From: DAOVRL01 sp023128595
GTDB taxonomy: Bacteria; Planctomycetota; Phycisphaerae; Sedimentisphaerales; Anaerobacaceae
Direction of reading: 5' to 3'
Assembly: GCA_030628155.1 (NCBI GenBank)
Contig: DAOVRL010000049.1
Coordinates: 1-25,682, forward strand
DNA length: 25,682 nt
Shown here: piece after piece, positions 16,174 to 22,850 of the stretch
Layout of the letters: the number at the start of each line of letters is the position of its first letter
How positions within the stretch are numbered: the first letter of the stretch is position 1
The notes under the pieces: generated by a model
What the model saw: only the letters and a program-made list of their open reading frames with translations
Databases searched by the model: none
Told to the model about the DNA's origin: nothing
Made by a program: the position numbers and the translations under genes

Positions 16174-16566
16174 TTATGAGCTTATATAGTTCCAAGGCTG
16201 GACGTATGCTCTCACATTGTGGCTATCTGTTGAGCCGGTCTGCTGGAAGCCAAACCTAAAATGTGCAAGGTCTTTGACTATGAAACTCAACTGCTGTGGG
16301 TCAACACTCTTGTCTGCCTGCATTTCCCAGATGGGCGTATCGTCATAGTTGGAACCATCAAGAGAGCCGTACAGCTTGATTTTGACTTCATCAGTAGGAG
16401 TTGCATCATAATCAATCTCAACAGTCACGTGAGCACCTTCATAACCGTTTGTTTCGAGGTCAACATCCGAGGAGTACTCTTCCGTTGTACCTGAGAGAGT
16501 TGTATAGGCATCACTTACACCCTCAATTTGACTCTGTGAAGCCCAATTTTTCTTTATAGTTGCCAT
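16174..16566 (-). CDS. Hypothetical phage structural protein, beta-rich
   Basis: A 130-residue beta-rich protein (TEEYSSDVDLETNGYEGAHV, VTVEIDYDATPTDEVKIKLY, GSLDGSNYDDTPIWEM, FRFGFQQTGSTDS). The plan, alternating strands with an Asp/Thr-rich surface and a C-terminal RAYVQPWNY, is common for small phage particle proteins that measure or decorate the virion surface. No signal peptide or catalytic motif. AAAGGAA precedes the start. Ten bases separate it from the next gene, in line with one operon. Confidence 0.65.
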   Translation of the reverse strand: MATIKKNWASQSQIEGVSDAYTTLSGTTEEYSSDVDLETNGYEGAHVTVEIDYDATPTDEVKIKLYGSLDGSNYDDTPIWEMQADKSVDPQQLSFIVKDLAHFRFGFQQTGSTDSHNVRAYVQPWNYISS

Positions 16567-16577
16567 CAGCCAATTTC

Positions 16578-16655
16578 CTTTCTCCGTAGCTCTTCGTAGC
16601 TTTCAGCAAAGAAGAGCGAAAGACGAATCTATTCTCCGTAGTAATTACGAAAGAC
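16578..16655. repeat. Short repeats and hairpin between tail genes
   Basis: In the 95-base gap TTCTCCGTAG appears at about 16580 and again at 16632, CGAAAGAC at 16618 and 16648, and GCTCTTC (16589-16595) pairs with GAAGAGC (16611-16617). Could be a processing hairpin or a small decayed repeat. Confidence 0.4.
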
Positions 16656-16661
16656 AAATCC

Positions 16662-17057
16662 TTAATCTAAGGTTACATCCAAGTCTCCCGCCGCAAATTT
16701 AGCTGTATCTCCACTACTGATTGACTTAGATACACTTAAGGCGCCGTGAGCTAACATATTGCCAGCGCTTGCGGCATCAAATAAGACAAAGTGAGTTATC
16801 GTTCCCCAGTTGCCGGTTGCTTCCGGGAAAGTAATGTCGTTGGTGTTGTCAATCGCTCCACCGGACGCTACATTCCAATCAGCACCAGCAGTGGCAACTC
16901 GTGCGTAACTGCCGCCACTTGGCTCAGCTAATCCGGACGTGTCATCCGTAGGATCTGCTGTTGATAATCCGACATAGATGGTAGGTGGTGTATAACTACC
17001 TTTGCCAAAAAGATGGTCTAAAATCTCGTTCTCCCAATAATCCGCAAAACTACCCAT
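16662..17057 (-). CDS. Small phage tail/fibre-associated structural protein
   Basis: A 131-residue protein starting MGSFADYWENEILDHLFGKG; GAGGAGA lies before this ATG, so the slightly longer frame is not used. The sequence SYTPPTIYVGLSTADPTDD, EPSGGSYARVAT and ITFPEATGNWGTITHFVLFD follows a plan I know from a widespread family of phage structural proteins annotated as tail fibre or minor structural proteins: a short helix that docks on the particle, then a beta sandwich. The family match is by eye. Its place among fibre genes agrees. Confidence 0.72.
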   Translation of the reverse strand: MGSFADYWENEILDHLFGKGSYTPPTIYVGLSTADPTDDTSGLAEPSGGSYARVATAGADWNVASGGAIDNTNDITFPEATGNWGTITHFVLFDAASAGNMLAHGALSVSKSISSGDTAKFAAGDLDVTLD

Positions 17058-17090
17058 TTGACATCTCCTCAAATTTCAAAACATAATTAC

Positions 17091-18197
17091 TCAACTTGGC
17101 GTTCTCGTAATTGCGGTTTTGCCGTCGGTTGGCGTATGCGTCAAAAGCACTGTCTGCCCATCATCGTCGTAGTATGTAATCGCCCCGCTCGACTTATTCT
17201 GAACAGCCTTGTTGACAAGCACTTTAGCTGCCTTATCAAGATTCACATCCGTCAGGGCCGTATCGACCTCTGCATTGACCGCATCTGCCCAGCCGGAGCC
17301 GCCTTGTGTGATCGTGCCGCCTGTAGTCTCATACGCACAACCGCTGACGACGAGCTTTCCAACCGCCTGCCACAAATCGTAAGGGCCGTAACCGGCATTG
17401 TCCGAGGATGATTTAATTGCACAGTTCTCTAACACTGCAACCGCGCCGGAACCGTTCACCAAAATTCCATACGCCTGCCCGGTATGGCCGGTCCCCGCAA
17501 CAGCCTCAAAAGTACAGTTCCTGAAGAGGGCCTGACTATTCGATGTGAAGTACACGGCTCCGACTGCTTTGTCCGTTGTGTCATTTCTCTGGGCCGTAAA
17601 AACGCAATTGCTGTATGTGCCAATCCCCACTCCGAACAAAGCTCGACAGTCAACACTACTGCCGTATGTCCCGTAGGCAATGAAAATACAGCCTTCGGCG
17701 ACCACTCCTTCGCCGGAATCCATATTGCAGCCATCGAATTTGCCACGGATGCGAGAGCACCGCAAAAAGATAGACTTGGCGCCGTAGGCATATAGCCCGT
17801 CATACGCGCCGTAAAGATCGCTGTCTTCGATAACGATGTTCGTTTTGTTTGATATATCTACAGCTTTTGCGCTTGCAGCAATTGCTTCAACCGACAAGTT
17901 GTGCAGAGCGCTGTTATCAGCCAAGACAACACCTGTGCCCGTCGCTGGAATAATTCTCGACTTGTTACGGTTCGTGCCGACTAATGCTAAAGCTTTGGTG
18001 CCAAAACTGACGTTCTCAGCATAATCGCCGGGCCAGATAACAATTGTATCGCCGCCGGCTGCTGCTGATACAGCCGCCCCGATCGTCAGCTTGGCGTCGT
18101 TGGCCAAGTTGACCGGATATTGGCCTGCGTGACCGCCGTTAGAATCATTACCGCTTTTAGCAACGTGCCAGATGTGGCTTGAATCCAGGAAATACAT
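17091..18197 (-). CDS. Tailspike-like right-handed beta-helix protein
   Basis: A 368-residue protein. After a short N-terminal part (WHVAKSGNDSNGGHAG, then TIGAAVSAAAGGDTIVIWPG, a motif frequent at the start of parallel beta-helices), residues about 50-300 show repeating turns such as NIVIEDSDLYGAYDGLYAY, SIFLRCSRIRGKFDGCNM, VVAEGCIFIAYG, ALFRNCTFEAVAG and AVLENCAIKS, as in pectate-lyase-like tailspikes. The last 55 residues (VNLDKAAKVLVNKAVQNK, YYDDDGQTVLLTHTPTDGKT) form a separate module also known at the end of other phage tail proteins. AAGGAG precedes the ATG. It may bind or cut a surface polysaccharide; no catalytic residues can be named. Confidence 0.78.
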   Translation of the reverse strand: MYFLDSSHIWHVAKSGNDSNGGHAGQYPVNLANDAKLTIGAAVSAAAGGDTIVIWPGDYAENVSFGTKALALVGTNRNKSRIIPATGTGVVLADNSALHNLSVEAIAASAKAVDISNKTNIVIEDSDLYGAYDGLYAYGAKSIFLRCSRIRGKFDGCNMDSGEGVVAEGCIFIAYGTYGSSVDCRALFGVGIGTYSNCVFTAQRNDTTDKAVGAVYFTSNSQALFRNCTFEAVAGTGHTGQAYGILVNGSGAVAVLENCAIKSSSDNAGYGPYDLWQAVGKLVVSGCAYETTGGTITQGGSGWADAVNAEVDTALTDVNLDKAAKVLVNKAVQNKSSGAITYYDDDGQTVLLTHTPTDGKTAITRTPS

Positions 18198-18245
18198 TTT
18201 CGCTCCTTATGGCAAATACACTTAACACTCGATCTAACGTTCAAT

Positions 18246-19034
18246 TTATGCTTCTTCGGTCCACGTCCCGTTCTTGGCGATTGTCGCCCAGTCCCCGTTC
18301 GAATCGGCAACAAGCGTTAAGCACTCTCCGACAGCATCAGCCGATTTGTACTTGTCCGCCGTCTGGCCGCTGTCGTCTCGGATAGTCGCCGTGCCGGGAT
18401 CCACACGGAGCTCCTGTGCTGCTTGGACGGCAAAGGTCAATACGGTCCCCGCAGGCGCCGAGGCAGGCAGTGTGAGCGTAACTACCCCCGTGGCGCCAAG
18501 GTTACTATGAACACTGCCGGACTCTGCCGCCGTAAGCGTGTCGTCACTTGTGTGCGCCTCTATCGTCTTTTTCACCCCGCCGGCCTCGTATGGCATCACG
18601 ACATTATGACCGGCCCGGCAATCGGTTATCGAGTCGATGTCCCCACTTGAGGTGCTTACCGTTGCCAGCCGAATATGAGGCGTGGTTGCCATATCCGGGA
18701 AACCGCTGTATTCGTTTGTGACAAGATTCCCGGATGAGTCCAGATAGACATAGATGTTGCTCTTATCGTCCGCCAGCGTATTGCCCGAAGAGCCTTCGTA
18801 GCTGACCAGTTCCGTCCCGAGCCAGAACTTGCCCGGCCTGACTCCAACATCCAGCCCGCCCTCGTCATACACCCGCAGGTCGTTCGCCCGCTGTGTCGCC
18901 AGCAGCAGCCGGTATAAGAGTTTGCGAAACTCCAAGTAGTAAGGCGCCGTACCGGTTGCTATATACTCAACGCCGGTCTCGCTGTCGGACTGTATATTCA
19001 ACAAATCATTGTCGGATGGATAAACTTCAGCCAT
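18246..19034 (-). CDS. Phage tail-fibre-like protein
   Basis: A 262-residue protein. The N-terminus is charged and partly helical (YYLEFRKLLYRLLLATQRAN); the middle (DLRVYDEGGLDVGVRPGKFW, NIYVYLDSSGNLVTNEYSGF, HIRLATVSTSSGDIDSITDC) resembles virion fibre domains that carry repeated short strands; the C-terminal part (TLTAAESGSVHSNLGATGVV, VDPGTATIRDDSGQTADKY, ECLTLVADSNGDWATIAKNG) matches the beta domain seen at the tips of many phage fibres. AAGGAG is well placed before the start. Host-recognition role is likely but not shown. Confidence 0.68.
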   Translation of the reverse strand: MAEVYPSDNDLLNIQSDSETGVEYIATGTAPYYLEFRKLLYRLLLATQRANDLRVYDEGGLDVGVRPGKFWLGTELVSYEGSSGNTLADDKSNIYVYLDSSGNLVTNEYSGFPDMATTPHIRLATVSTSSGDIDSITDCRAGHNVVMPYEAGGVKKTIEAHTSDDTLTAAESGSVHSNLGATGVVTLTLPASAPAGTVLTFAVQAAQELRVDPGTATIRDDSGQTADKYKSADAVGECLTLVADSNGDWATIAKNGTWTEEA

Positions 19035-19055
19035 GGTATTCTCCTTGTCACTGTT

Positions 19056-19832
19056 TTATGAGACACTCAGCACTAATTGATTCGTCTGTTCGTCAAATGA
19101 GGAAACACTCACCTGTTCGGCCGGTCTTGCCCCCGGTATCACTGTAACTTCATCGCTCTCATTGCCGGTGCTTTGGTTTCCCGCTGCGTCAAAGACTTTG
19201 ACCGCAAACCTATAAACGCCGGCCGACAGCAACGGGCTCACCCATTCAATCGCATCTGCATCGAGACCGAACTGACCATTGCCGAAATTGCCCTTTCCAA
19301 ATCCCACCGCAGCCGCTGACTCGTAGCCAAAATCACCTGCGCCGAATCTGCTCATTGTGAACCCGGCTTTATCCTGCCGGGCCGCCCAAATCCGTATCGG
19401 CCGGTCGGTCAAAGGCGTGGCGTAGTCAATCTCACCCGTGCCCTTGTCAAAGTAGATTTGGGCAGTGGCGTCAATCGGTATATTCTGACTGCGCAACAAG
19501 ACTATTCGCACACGCCCACTGTCGGCCGGCAATGGATCAAGCTCGCTACTGAAATCCATATCGGCCTTGCCGGCTTCGACGGCAAAGACCTCAATTCGAA
19601 CCGCCGTCTCTAAAGACGTGGGTATCTGAACAATCATCTGTCTTTGTTCACTCTCGGCGGTTGCCCCCGCGTATCGGCCGTCCACATAAACCTGGTAGAA
19701 CATACCGCTCAAACAGGACCGCCACTGGACCAAAGCTGTTCGCGGTGTCCCGACATACTCACCGTCTGCCCAGATGCCGCCGGGCAGCTCAAACACTCTA
19801 ACTAATTCTATCCCGCTGCTGATAAGCGCCAT
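19056..19832 (-). CDS. Phage tail protein with Fn3-like domains
   Basis: A 258-residue beta-rich protein. One Fn3-like unit reads RTALVQWRSCLSGMFYQVYV through VRIEVFAVEAG; a second unit has AQIYFDKGTGEIDYATPLTD, a Gly/Phe-rich insert (MSRFGAGDFGYES, VGFGKGNFGNGQFG), and VSPLLSAGVYRFAVKVFDAA. The second unit is clearly related to the C-terminal part of the LamG protein at 14324-15841. It starts two bases after the stop codon of the Dit-like gene, so the pair is tightly coupled. Probably part of the tail tip or fibre attachment. Confidence 0.68.
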   Translation of the reverse strand: MALISSGIELVRVFELPGGIWADGEYVGTPRTALVQWRSCLSGMFYQVYVDGRYAGATAESEQRQMIVQIPTSLETAVRIEVFAVEAGKADMDFSSELDPLPADSGRVRIVLLRSQNIPIDATAQIYFDKGTGEIDYATPLTDRPIRIWAARQDKAGFTMSRFGAGDFGYESAAAVGFGKGNFGNGQFGLDADAIEWVSPLLSAGVYRFAVKVFDAAGNQSTGNESDEVTVIPGARPAEQVSVSSFDEQTNQLVLSVS

Positions 19833-19834
19833 TG

Positions 19835-20209
19835 CTACTGAACCTTCAACTGCGTATAAACGATTTCATAATCGATAGCTATACCACCGCCGCTTGTCCG
19901 CTCTTTGCTTGCTTTGAAGATGTCCATTCGAAGATCGCAGAACTCTTGGCCATTGCTCATTTCCAGTATGTGCGTATCGCCATCCATATAGGCCGATATT
20001 GCGCCGATCTTGTCATTTAGCTCTGCACGACTTCTTGCCCGCAGCACACCGGTTTGTCTTATCTGTCTGCCTCGTCCACCGAGGTCGATGCTCAGCACAC
20101 CATCCAGTCCAGGCACAGCCCATTCTATCGAGTCCCGGCTGAAAGTGCCCGGCTCGACCTCCAAGTGCTGCTCATCAAACAAAGCTTGTCCGTCCAAAGT
20201 CACGCTCAT
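19835..20209 (-). CDS. Small phage tail protein, distal-tail (Dit)-like
   Basis: A 124-residue protein. It begins MSVTLDGQALFDEQHLEVEP and has DLGGRGRQIRQTGVLRARSR, LNDKIGAISAYMDGDTHILE, NGQEFCDLRMDIFKASKERT and ends DYEIVYTQLKVQ. The plan (a short galectin-like or Dit N-domain of strands with a helix, closing on an IVYTQL strand) is common in small tail proteins that connect tail to tip. The ribosome site (GGGA) is weak. Dit is a guess from size, strand pattern and position between adaptor and tip genes. Confidence 0.55.
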   Translation of the reverse strand: MSVTLDGQALFDEQHLEVEPGTFSRDSIEWAVPGLDGVLSIDLGGRGRQIRQTGVLRARSRAELNDKIGAISAYMDGDTHILEMSNGQEFCDLRMDIFKASKERTSGGGIAIDYEIVYTQLKVQ

Positions 20210-20247
20210 GTGCGATTTCCCAATTTGCGATAATCAATAATCAATCG

Positions 20248-20904
20248 TTAGTCCCGCACCAGCTTTCCGGACGCCCCGACTTTCGTAATATCAGCCAGGC
20301 CGTCGGAGCCGACATCGATGCTGAACCGGCACCGTTCCCGTGCCCTGTCAAAAAGCCTCTGATAATGCAGGCTCTTCTTCCAAAAATTCTCGTCTTTGGA
20401 TTTGCTGGCCGACATTGCATACACACTCGAGATGACCGCAAAGACCGATGCCCGCCTCAAAGCTTGCGTATCCAGAACATCTTCAACGTCTATGTCACTT
20501 GTGGGATTGCCCGGCCTGATGCCGAAATACTCGGTCAACTGAAAACCGACCTCGCGGGCCTGCGGACCAAACGTGCTGATGCGGTAGGATATGTCGCTCG
20601 CCGCAGGTGGCGCTATCGGGTCATCGTCTGAATCCGACCTGATTACTGAAACGCTAAGCTGTGTAGCCGAATCCACGGAAACTATCTCGTACACCCCGTC
20701 CAGCGAGCCGTCAGCCGACCGCATGTATGCCACCCCGCCTGCCGATACCTGTGCACTTACAAAGTTGGCTCCGGTCGCGCTGAATGTCGTCCCGCTAAGC
20801 GTCCCTCCTGTCCCAGCCGCCAGCACCTGCCACGGCAGATGCAGCTCCCCGAACAGTATCGGCTCGTATTTCAAAATATCAGCATCGTTGGAGAAACTGA
20901 CCAT
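20248..20904 (-). CDS. Head-tail adaptor-like phage protein
   Basis: A 218-residue protein directly after the major capsid gene in transcription order. The first half is a beta domain (GTLSGTTFSATGANFVSAQV, AYMRSADGSLDGVYEIVSVD, TQLSVSVIRSD); the second half is helical (FGPQAREVGFQLTEYFGIRP, ALRRASVFAVISSVYAMSA, YQRLFDRARERCRF), like the helical head-completion/connector proteins that plug onto the portal. GGGAG and AAAGGAA precede the ATG. Function is assigned from gene order and the helical half only. Confidence 0.55.
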   Translation of the reverse strand: MVSFSNDADILKYEPILFGELHLPWQVLAAGTGGTLSGTTFSATGANFVSAQVSAGGVAYMRSADGSLDGVYEIVSVDSATQLSVSVIRSDSDDDPIAPPAASDISYRISTFGPQAREVGFQLTEYFGIRPGNPTSDIDVEDVLDTQALRRASVFAVISSVYAMSASKSKDENFWKKSLHYQRLFDRARERCRFSIDVGSDGLADITKVGASGKLVRD

Positions 20905-20934
20905 TTCCTTTAACTCCCTTCTGCCACATGATTA

Positions 20935-20982
20935 GGCAGGCTAAGTGCCCAAAGAGTTGTCGCACCTTTGGGCACCCCTGCC
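20935..20982 (-). terminator. Strong hairpin after the major capsid gene (attenuator candidate)
   Basis: A 10-bp perfect stem GTGCCCAAAG/CTTTGGGCAC (20945-20954 with 20966-20975) is extended by an outer stem GGCAGG/CCTGCC (20935-20940 with 20977-20982). It lies between the capsid gene and the next gene on the minus strand. No U tract follows. It could act as a partial terminator or RNA-stability hairpin that lets capsid mRNA exceed downstream mRNA. Confidence 0.6.
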
Positions 20983-21018
20983 AAGGCGCGTTGTGGCGCC
21001 TCTATTTTCCCCCCGGAC

Positions 21019-22173
21019 TTAGCTCGTACTCAGGTCGCGAATAAGACCGTGGGCCGCTTCGTTCTTGAGCTCCAGCGTATATTCACCGATCAGCTCACCG
21101 CACTCATAGTCGCCGCCGCTTGCCAAAGGCTTGAAATGGAAACCACGTCCCGCCAACGGCAGCACGTTGATACGGGATGAATCCAGCAGCAGCGCGGCGT
21201 CCTGTGGCAGCCACCGAGTTGTAACGATTCTGCAGACTCCGAAATCGCTCTCATAGACACTGATCAGATTGGTGAAAGTAGTATCGTTTGCCCCGTAAGT
21301 TCGGCTCTCGGCACTGAAAGCATTTATCTTTCGCTTTTGAAAACCGCCGACGATTATCAGATCCACGTTGCCGTTGCTGCTCTCCCAGATCTGCCTGAGC
21401 ACGTAATTGATCTTGTCTTCATCAAGGCCCGTGCCGCTCGGAAACCCGCTGTCCCCGGTATGGAAGGCATTCGTAGAAAGGTGCTGAACTATGCTCTTCA
21501 TCGACCTTCGCACCGAGCCGCTGCCCTCGGGATTGCTCCCAGGCTGCCCGCCGTTGATAACCGTATTCTCCAGATCACGAAGCAATTCGCGCAGCCGCTC
21601 CTGCTTCTGAAAGTCCAGCTCATCTGCCAGACCTAACTGACTCGCAGCCATGTCCGTCCCGCTGACTTCCACCGTGGCGGTGAATATCTGCGTGTAGTTG
21701 CTGTTCCTGCTGCGATTCGTAAATCTTGCGCTGGGCTTGTCCGCCCCTTCGAGAGCCGCGTTCCCTAAAATATTGATCACCTGGTTGTCCGCCAGGTCCT
21801 CCGGCGTTGTCCCGGCATAACCGCGAACCACCGTCAGCGTATTCGTGCTGATACCGGTTACGAGCATCAGCTCCTCCGAGCTTTCCACCTGAATCTGGTC
21901 GCCGACCCGAAACCTGCTGCCGTTATCAACCACAAAGTCGGTATCGGCAGCCGGGTCTGTATAGGTGCTGTCGTTGATAGCATCCTTGTTCGGCAAAAGC
22001 TCATCCTCAAGCCATTCATGATGCGTGCTCATCGCCTCTCTCATCGGGTCACCCAGAGCATCCAGCAAAGGCGTCTCATAGGGTGAGATTATCCCGATCA
22101 AATCAGATACGTCCTCAGCCAACTCCGGCAGAGTCGTACCCGCTGAATAAGTTGCTTTACCTGTAAAAGCCAT
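21019..22173 (-). CDS. Major capsid protein, SU10-like (DUF5309)
   Basis: A 384-residue major head protein, the shell subunit of an icosahedral capsid. Family features by eye: TLPELAEDVSDLIGIISPYE then TPLLDALGDP at the N-terminus, STHHEWLEDELLPNKDAIND, the DQIQVESSEELMLVTGI strand, GADKPSARFTNRSRNSNYTQ then IFTATVEVSGT, helix ELDFQKQERLRELLRDLENT, VDLIIVGGFQKRKINAF and a C-terminal ECGELIGEYTLELKNEAAH. These match the plan of the SU10 major head protein / DUF5309 family (HK97 fold). AAAGGAGAG lies at ideal spacing before the ATG, so it should be highly translated. A strong hairpin follows it. The gene appears intact, with no stop or frameshift. Confidence 0.92.
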   Translation of the reverse strand: MAFTGKATYSAGTTLPELAEDVSDLIGIISPYETPLLDALGDPMREAMSTHHEWLEDELLPNKDAINDSTYTDPAADTDFVVDNGSRFRVGDQIQVESSEELMLVTGISTNTLTVVRGYAGTTPEDLADNQVINILGNAALEGADKPSARFTNRSRNSNYTQIFTATVEVSGTDMAASQLGLADELDFQKQERLRELLRDLENTVINGGQPGSNPEGSGSVRRSMKSIVQHLSTNAFHTGDSGFPSGTGLDEDKINYVLRQIWESSNGNVDLIIVGGFQKRKINAFSAESRTYGANDTTFTNLISVYESDFGVCRIVTTRWLPQDAALLLDSSRINVLPLAGRGFHFKPLASGGDYECGELIGEYTLELKNEAAHGLIRDLSTS

Positions 22174-22202
22174 TTGTTTCTCTCCTTTTATCTGCTCTTG
22201 TT

Positions 22203-22266
22203 ATTCCTGCGCAAGCAGGAATCCATTTTCTCTTTTCACTTCGTGACTCAGTGCCTCCGCGGCTAA
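22203..22266. repeat. Dispersed-repeat fragments between scaffold-like and capsid genes
   Basis: ATTCCTGCGCAAGCAGGAAT (22203-22222) is a perfect 8-bp stem with loop GCAA, of the 'pure-hairpin' type common as scattered repeats. Next to it (about 22231-22266) is TTTTCACTTCGTGACTCAGT followed by GCCTCCGCGGCTAA, another common boilerplate sequence. Both lie in the gap between two core phage genes. Confidence 0.65.
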
Positions 22267-22268
22267 GC

Positions 22269-22793
22269 CTACATAAAACTCCTTCGCAGTTTCAGATACT
22301 CCTGCAGATCTGCTCGGTTGCCCGTTGTCGCCGCCTTCTTGGCTGCTCGCTCCAGAGCCGCGTGCTTGTTATGCACGCGCTCCCTAACTCCCGATGTCTT
22401 TTTTGTCCCTGCAGCTCTGTCGCCCTCGGCAAACAGATATTGCTTTTCTTTCTTCAACTGCTCAACCACGCCGTCCAAATCCGCTTCTGATTGGTCTTGG
22501 ATCTTGGCTTTGGCAAGCAAAACGGCCGCTTCCAAATCGACAGCGCCGGAACCCGCTAACTTACGCGTCAACTCCTGTTCGCTCCGAATGCTGTTGAGCT
22601 CTTCAGCCATCTTTGCCGCCTGTGATTTCGCCTCTGCTAATTGCTCCGTCAAAGTCTCGACATTTTTCTCAGCACTCTGTGCCCTCTTTCGATAGCGAAT
22701 CGACTCGGCTACCGGAACGAGCTTCAAGCTCTCGCTCTCACTTGCTCGGTCTGTGTCTTCTGACAAAATCTCTTGCATCTCAATCGCGCTCAT
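22269..22793 (-). CDS. Scaffold-like coiled-coil protein of the head module
   Basis: A 174-residue, highly charged, almost wholly helical protein. It has a long coiled coil (SAEKNVETLTEQLAEAKSQA, KMAEELNSIRSEQELTRKL), an acidic middle (QDQSEADLDGVVEQLKKEK) and a basic C-terminus (RERVHNKHAALERAAKKAA, EYLKLRRSF). This composition and the position between portal and major capsid fit an internal scaffolding protein that guides shell assembly. GGGAGG precedes the ATG. No protease domain is fused to it and none is encoded nearby, so removal would have to be passive. Sequence is too low in complexity to assign by motif. Confidence 0.6.
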   Translation of the reverse strand: MSAIEMQEILSEDTDRASESESLKLVPVAESIRYRKRAQSAEKNVETLTEQLAEAKSQAAKMAEELNSIRSEQELTRKLAGSGAVDLEAAVLLAKAKIQDQSEADLDGVVEQLKKEKQYLFAEGDRAAGTKKTSGVRERVHNKHAALERAAKKAATTGNRADLQEYLKLRRSFM

Positions 22794-22805
22794 AAAACCT
22801 CCCTA

Positions 22806-22850
22806 CTGCGAATGCATTCTGCATTCTACATTCTCAATTCTAAATTCTCA
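22806..22850. repeat. A/T-rich tandem-like repeat overlapping the portal 3' end
   Basis: The minus strand reads as iterated GAATTTAGAATTGAGAATG, then TAGAATGCAGAATGCATTC, units of the form (A)GAAT-. The last residues of the portal (ENLELRM) and its stop codon are encoded in it. Sequences of this form occur as dispersed repeats in many genomes. Confidence 0.6.
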
